A stretch of 60,000 nucleotides of DNA, from NCBI RefSeq assembly GCF_030272615.1, contig NC_081414.1, positions 909,423,009 to 909,483,008 of the forward strand, in the 5' to 3' direction. Each line of letters opens with the position of its first letter. Within the stretch, counting starts at the first letter, position 1. The notes under the pieces were generated by a model. That model made no database searches. It was not told the origin of the DNA and worked only from the letters and a program-made list of their open reading frames with translations. Positions 55,940 to 60,000 of this stretch are shown here, one piece after another. This stretch comes from Cryptomeria japonica. Its lineage: Eukaryota > Streptophyta > Pinopsida > Cupressales > Cupressaceae. Both the position numbers and the translations under genes were made by a program.

Positions 55940-57595
55940 ATGGTTGAAACCCGTTCCCAAAAATCTAGGAGAGAAACTAAAGAGGCTCAAGAGTCTGCAA
56001 ACATGAGTGCCTATGAGTATGACAATGATGTATTTTTCAATTCTGATCATACCACATTACCTGACATGGATACCTATAGAAACATTCCAAATGTTGAGAA
56101 CATGGACACTACAAACAACAATGATACACACAATGACAATATGGAGAAATTTTCTGTACATTCAGCAGAAGTGGAAGACTCCATTATGGATCCCCATTTT
56201 AATCGATTGGTTGAGAAAATAATGAGGAGAGATAGACAATATTTTCTACAAGTGATGGCACAAAGTGGATCCAAGATACCTCATGATTTTGACATGTCTC
56301 AAATAATGGAAAATCAACCTTTGCAACAACCTCACCTCAACATGGATCAAAGGAGGCCTAATAGTGGAGGCAATAGAGGACCACATCTTGTGCTTGAATC
56401 ACCATCATCTTTGTTTCAAAAACCTAAGGTCCCATACACACATGGTCAAGCATATGATACTCACCTTCACAGACCAATGCAGAAAAATATACTCAATCAC
56501 ATGCCAATACTAAGGACCAACCACCAAAGCAATTGGATATCCAAAGGCATGTTCAAAATTTGGACACAAGGAAACCCCACGTCAAATTTGGGGGCAACAC
56601 ATTAGAACAAACTCATGATATGCTTGTAGAGTATGGTATACATGGACAAAACAGATATTTCATTCTTCATCATGACTCTATACCAAGTGGTCCTTATACG
56701 CAACATCACTATAGACCTCCTCCATATGAACATGTGTATGATCAATACCATCCATATATGAAACATTCTCCTCCTCCACTTGGTAGTTTAGGCATGGGGT
56801 ATGGTCCAAGAAGTCGGTCTCCACCTAAGAACAATTTGGAACAACAAATAAAGGACTTACAAAAGAAAATGGAGGACATAAATACATCGAAGCCAACTTA
56901 CACAATGAGAGACATATGTCCCTATCCATTTGAAAAAAAGCATTTCAATGCCTCCATTTCCTACACACTTTGTGACACCTAAGTTTGATAAGTACAGAGG
57001 CAAAGGAGATCCTAAGGCACATATAAGACATTTTTTCACAGCTTGCATTGAGGTAGCATCAGAAGAGACATATTTGATGAGATTATTCCCACAGAGCTTA
57101 GGTGATCAAGCTATGGAATGGTTCTCCCAACTACCACCTGGAATTAAGTCATGGGGTGACTTAGCAAAGGCATTTATCCAACATTTCTCATACAACATAG
57201 AGACAAACATATCAGTCACTACTTTGTGCAACACCAAGCAAAAGGATGGAGAGTCTTTTTCATCATTTTTACAAAGATGGAGGAATCTAGTCAGAAGATG
57301 CTCTTGTGAAATTCCACAAAAACAAATGGTAGAGATGTTCACCCAAAATGTTAACAAAGACCTTGGTTATGACTTGAGAAAAGCTTGTTTGTCCACCTTC
57401 AAGGACGTCATTGAAAAAGGCTTAGCAATAGAGAAGGTCCTAATTGATCAAGGAGTAATTAAGATATTCAAAGAAAACAAAGATGACTTTAAAGGAAAAG
57501 ATAAGACAATATTTTGGAATAAAAACAAGAACACAGTCAATGATGGTGTTTTTGATGCCAATACAGTGCGACCCAAAATTGCTTTTTCCGGATAG
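55940..57595 (+). pseudogene. gag: Right-hand gypsy gag pseudogene
   Basis: ATG 55940 (MVETRSQKSRRETKEAQES), a start common to plant gypsy Gag proteins. The first frame ends at 56605, the second (56533-56982) continues, and the third from 56930 holds the Gag core: FDKYRGKGDPKAHIRHFFT, QAMEWFSQLPPGIKSWGDL, FIQHFSYN, SFSSFLQRWRNLVRRC (57000-57330). The second frameshift falls in an A run (about 56930-56940) and looks like a one-base insertion. The core matches Retrotrans_gag and parallels the TR-GAG protein (GKGDP...WF/YSQLP). Confidence 0.88.
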
Positions 57596-57658
57596 AGCTC
57601 TACAAACAATAAAGTGAATACTCAAACAACTTCCAAATCATGAAGGAAGTATACCCCA

Positions 57659-58471
57659 ATGGGAGAACCACTTGAGTCAGCTTTCAAGAAGCTAGTGGAA
57701 AACAAAATAATAAAAATTCTAGATTTGCCTCCATATGAGCCAAAGGTCAAACCAAATTGGTGGAATGATGATGAATATTGTGAATTTCATAAAATCAAGG
57801 GACATAAAATAGGAAACTGTCATCGACTAAAGAACATCATAAAAGATCTCTTTGATAGAGGTGACATTGAGATTGAAGGACACTCATCCAATCAAGAACA
57901 TGAAATGTTTAAAGAACCATTCCCAAACCATGACAAGGGAAATGCCAAAGCCACAGATGAGCAGGCCAACTATGCCAGAGCATCTTATAACTATGATTCA
58001 ACTGTCAATCACATTTCGATGGATAATTGCGTCTCTACCATTATCATCAAGGACAAAACACTTGAGAATTCTACCCAAAGACCCAAGATTGTCCTAAAAG
58101 GCATTGGATCTTCTTCCAAACCTACCTCTGAATGTAATGTTACAACTTGTCGAGGTAAATTCACCTTGCAAGGTGCTCCAGCCGAAAACACTGCTTCCTC
58201 ATCAACCAAACCTAAGTATGACCTTGTAGAACAGTTAGGGAAGACACCCACGCTTATCTCCATCCTTGAACTTTTACGCATATCCACTACACATAAAGCC
58301 ATTCTTTACAAAACTTTGAGAGACACTACTGTCCCCACTGATCTGAACATGGACCAGTTTCAAGCCATGGTGGGATACCTTTCCATTCCACATTCTCTTA
58401 CATTCACCGAAGATGATGATGCCTGCGTGAGCCAACCACATAATACACCTTTACTCATTGAAGCCTTCCTA
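57659..58471 (+). pseudogene. Right-hand gypsy Gag C-terminus with CHHC knuckle
   Basis: LPPYEPKVKPNWWNDDEYCEFHKIKGHKIGNCHRLKN at about 57725-57835 is the C-x2-H-x4-H-x4-C knuckle of Tat/Athila-type elements, followed by KDLFDRGDIEI. A hydrophilic linker of about 200 residues leads to the protease. An in-frame TAG at 58472-58474 separates it from the protease and is consistent with CAG-to-TAG. Confidence 0.8.
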
Positions 58472-58474
58472 TAG

Positions 58475-58887
58475 AAATATCGAATAAAACAAGTCTTGAT
58501 CGATGGAGGAGTTGGTCTTAATATATGTACTTTGAACAGAATAATACAATTGGGATATTTAGATAAGGATATGAATGCTACAAACAAAATTACCATCAAG
58601 GCATATGATGATGAAGAGCATTCATCCAAAGGCACAGTCACCTTGCCTCTCAAAGTAGAGCCGGTACAAAGGATGTGGTTTGTCAAGTCCTAGACCTCGA
58701 TCTCACATACAACATATTGCTAGGACGTTCATGGATTCATGAAATGAGAGCTATTCCCTCAACATATCATTGGTGTATCAAGTTTCCACACAATAGAGTT
58801 GAAGTGACTGTCAAAGGTGATCTGAATCCATTCATATATTGCAAAAACTTGCAACCTAGATCAAAAATAACAATCCCAGTCAATTGA
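58475..58887 (+). pseudogene. Right-hand gypsy protease-like domain
   Basis: VLIDGGVGLNICTLNRI (58490-58540) occupies the retropepsin active-site position, with D-G-G. After a frameshift near 58680, LTYNILLGRSWIHEMRAIPS and KFPHNRVEVTVKGD complete the domain. It is the same lineage as the protease of the TR-GAG (KFPHN, LGxxWxxxM). Confidence 0.8.
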
Positions 58888-59813
58888 CAAGTTGTTCCTT
58901 CATCAGCATATGCTGATCCAAAATCCTTAATAGCTTCCATATCAAAACAATCAGAGATCAAAGATAAGTTCAAGGTTAAAGACATGAGATGTGGTGAGTA
59001 TATCTTTCATGTTGATCAACTCCCACTATCTCCTAAGGTATTCAATCGACAAGAACAATCTATAAACAATTTGCAAGGAATTGGGTATGAACCACCTAGT
59101 GTTGTGGCTACTAAGTCTGAATGCAAATCTCCTCTAGTGGTGCAAGCAGCTCTTAATATCAATAGTCATAAGAGTGGTTCCAGTGAAGAATTTATTGAGC
59201 ATATCGCTAACCCTCTTGAGAACTCATATAGCCTTACCATTTCACCCACTCATTCCATTTCCACTCTGCTCCTAGACTTGGATCAACAAGAATCACAAAA
59301 GCCCTTACTAATTGGGGATCAAAATCAAGCTTTGAAAAGAAAAATATAAAAGTCAATAATAAAGAAAAGTTCTTTAGTCCAAATCAAAATCAAAAGCTAT
59401 TGGACTCGGCAAAAATCAAGGTCAAGGATAAAAATACTATGAAGAAAAAAGAACAAGAGATGATCTCCCCTAATATCAAAATAACTGGGGGCAAAAGTTC
59501 TAAAGTTTTAAGTCAAAAAGCATACTTGTTGATCCTAAGTCTTCATCATGCTATCCTACTTTCACTTCTTTTCACAATCATAAGCCTTCATAACTCATCT
59601 ACATGTTCCACACATCCATCCCCTTTTGGCGATACATCATGGACCTTTAATGGAGCTTCCTCGAAGGAATTTGTTATTAGGGATGCCCAAACTTCTTTAT
59701 GTGACACACATATGGGCCTATGTAGTCCACACGCTAGTAATTCTATCTCAGTTCCTTTATAAAGGAAGACAATCACTCGAGCTACACATCATTCAGTCAA
59801 GGAATGATGCAAC
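58888..59813 (+). other. Linker where RT, RNase H and integrase core should be
   Basis: Only about 900 bp separates the protease from the integrase C-terminus, against the roughly 3 kb needed for RT-RNase H-integrase. Frames here (58984-59349, 59400-59762) show no YMDD-type, RNase H or HHCC/DDE motif. The start resembles a spacer (MRCGEYIFHVDQLPLSPK). Confidence 0.65.
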
Positions 59814-60000
59814 TACAATCATAAGTTCAAGCCTCGCATATTTGAGGTGGGTGACTTAGTTCTAAAAGGAAATCCTAAAAATCAGCAAGACAGAGAGAAG
59901 AAGGGCAAATTCGAACCAAATTGACTTGGTCCTTACATCATTACAAAAGCCTATGGATCCAGTGCATATCAGCTCTCAACTCTAGAGGGCGAACCTTTGG
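59814..60000 (+). pseudogene. Right-hand gypsy integrase C-terminal fragment
   Basis: YNHKFKPRIFEVGDLVLKGN (59814-59873), then KKGKFEPN, a TGA where Trp is normal (59922-59924), LGPYIITKAYGSSAYQLSTL and EGEPL to the window edge. This is the GPY/F-like end of plant gypsy integrase ('YNxxVxxRxFxxGDLVLR...GKLxPNWxGPYxI'), which helps DNA binding. It is truncated by the window end and disconnected from any catalytic core. Confidence 0.82.

Overview
This is plant nuclear DNA, made almost entirely of transposable elements nested inside one another. The evidence is Ty1/copia and Ty3/gypsy LTR elements of plant type, primer sites matching plant initiator Met-tRNA, a decayed pentatricopeptide-repeat (PPR) gene, and no intact cellular gene. 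The size and depth of the nesting suggest a large-genome seed plant. A conifer or other gymnosperm is my guess, but the sequence does not prove it.

Layout. (1) 1-13132, minus strand: element A, a copia-primed LTR element with no recognisable reverse transcriptase or integrase. It carries ORF1 (coiled coil plus four CCHC knuckles) and a very long ORF2 of unknown function. ORF2 is split by Copia-1 (2401-9808, plus strand), a full-length but stop-riddled copia element. (2) 12363-38349, minus strand: element B, a second copy of the same family. It shares the LTR at 12363-13132 with A, giving an LTR-body-LTR-body-LTR arrangement. (3) B's ORF2 is split by a 16.4-kb terminal-inverted-repeat element (14333-30780). 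In order this holds a TIR, TTTGGC palindromes, a CT-rich block, a bidirectional CATATG array, a GA-rich block, palindromes and a TIR, so it is a giant foldback structure without a transposase. (4) Inside that foldback lies a non-autonomous gypsy element (20496-28345, minus strand) with a perfect GATAG target duplication. It encodes gag and protease but no reverse transcriptase. (5) B's right LTR is split by a 4,437-bp TG...CA unit with a CTTAC duplication, probably a large solo LTR.

Right half. An LTR-like fragment (38356-39580) is followed by a PPR pseudogene (39777-41870). After it comes a decayed plus-strand gene of unknown function (41930-53620), cut by Copia-3 (43047-49020) and by a short non-autonomous LTR element with twelve 41-bp tandem repeats (50802-53275, AGATC duplication). 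From about 54.4 kb to the window end is a gypsy element of Tat/Athila-like type. In it gag-protease is followed, after a short linker, by the integrase C-terminus, so reverse transcriptase, RNase H and the integrase core are missing.

The genes do not form a cellular pathway. The non-autonomous elements (A, B, the gag-only gypsy, the short LTR element, the foldback) would all have needed enzymes supplied from elsewhere. Relative ages, judged by eye from LTR similarity and nesting, put the gag-only gypsy among the youngest and Copia-3 among the older insertions.
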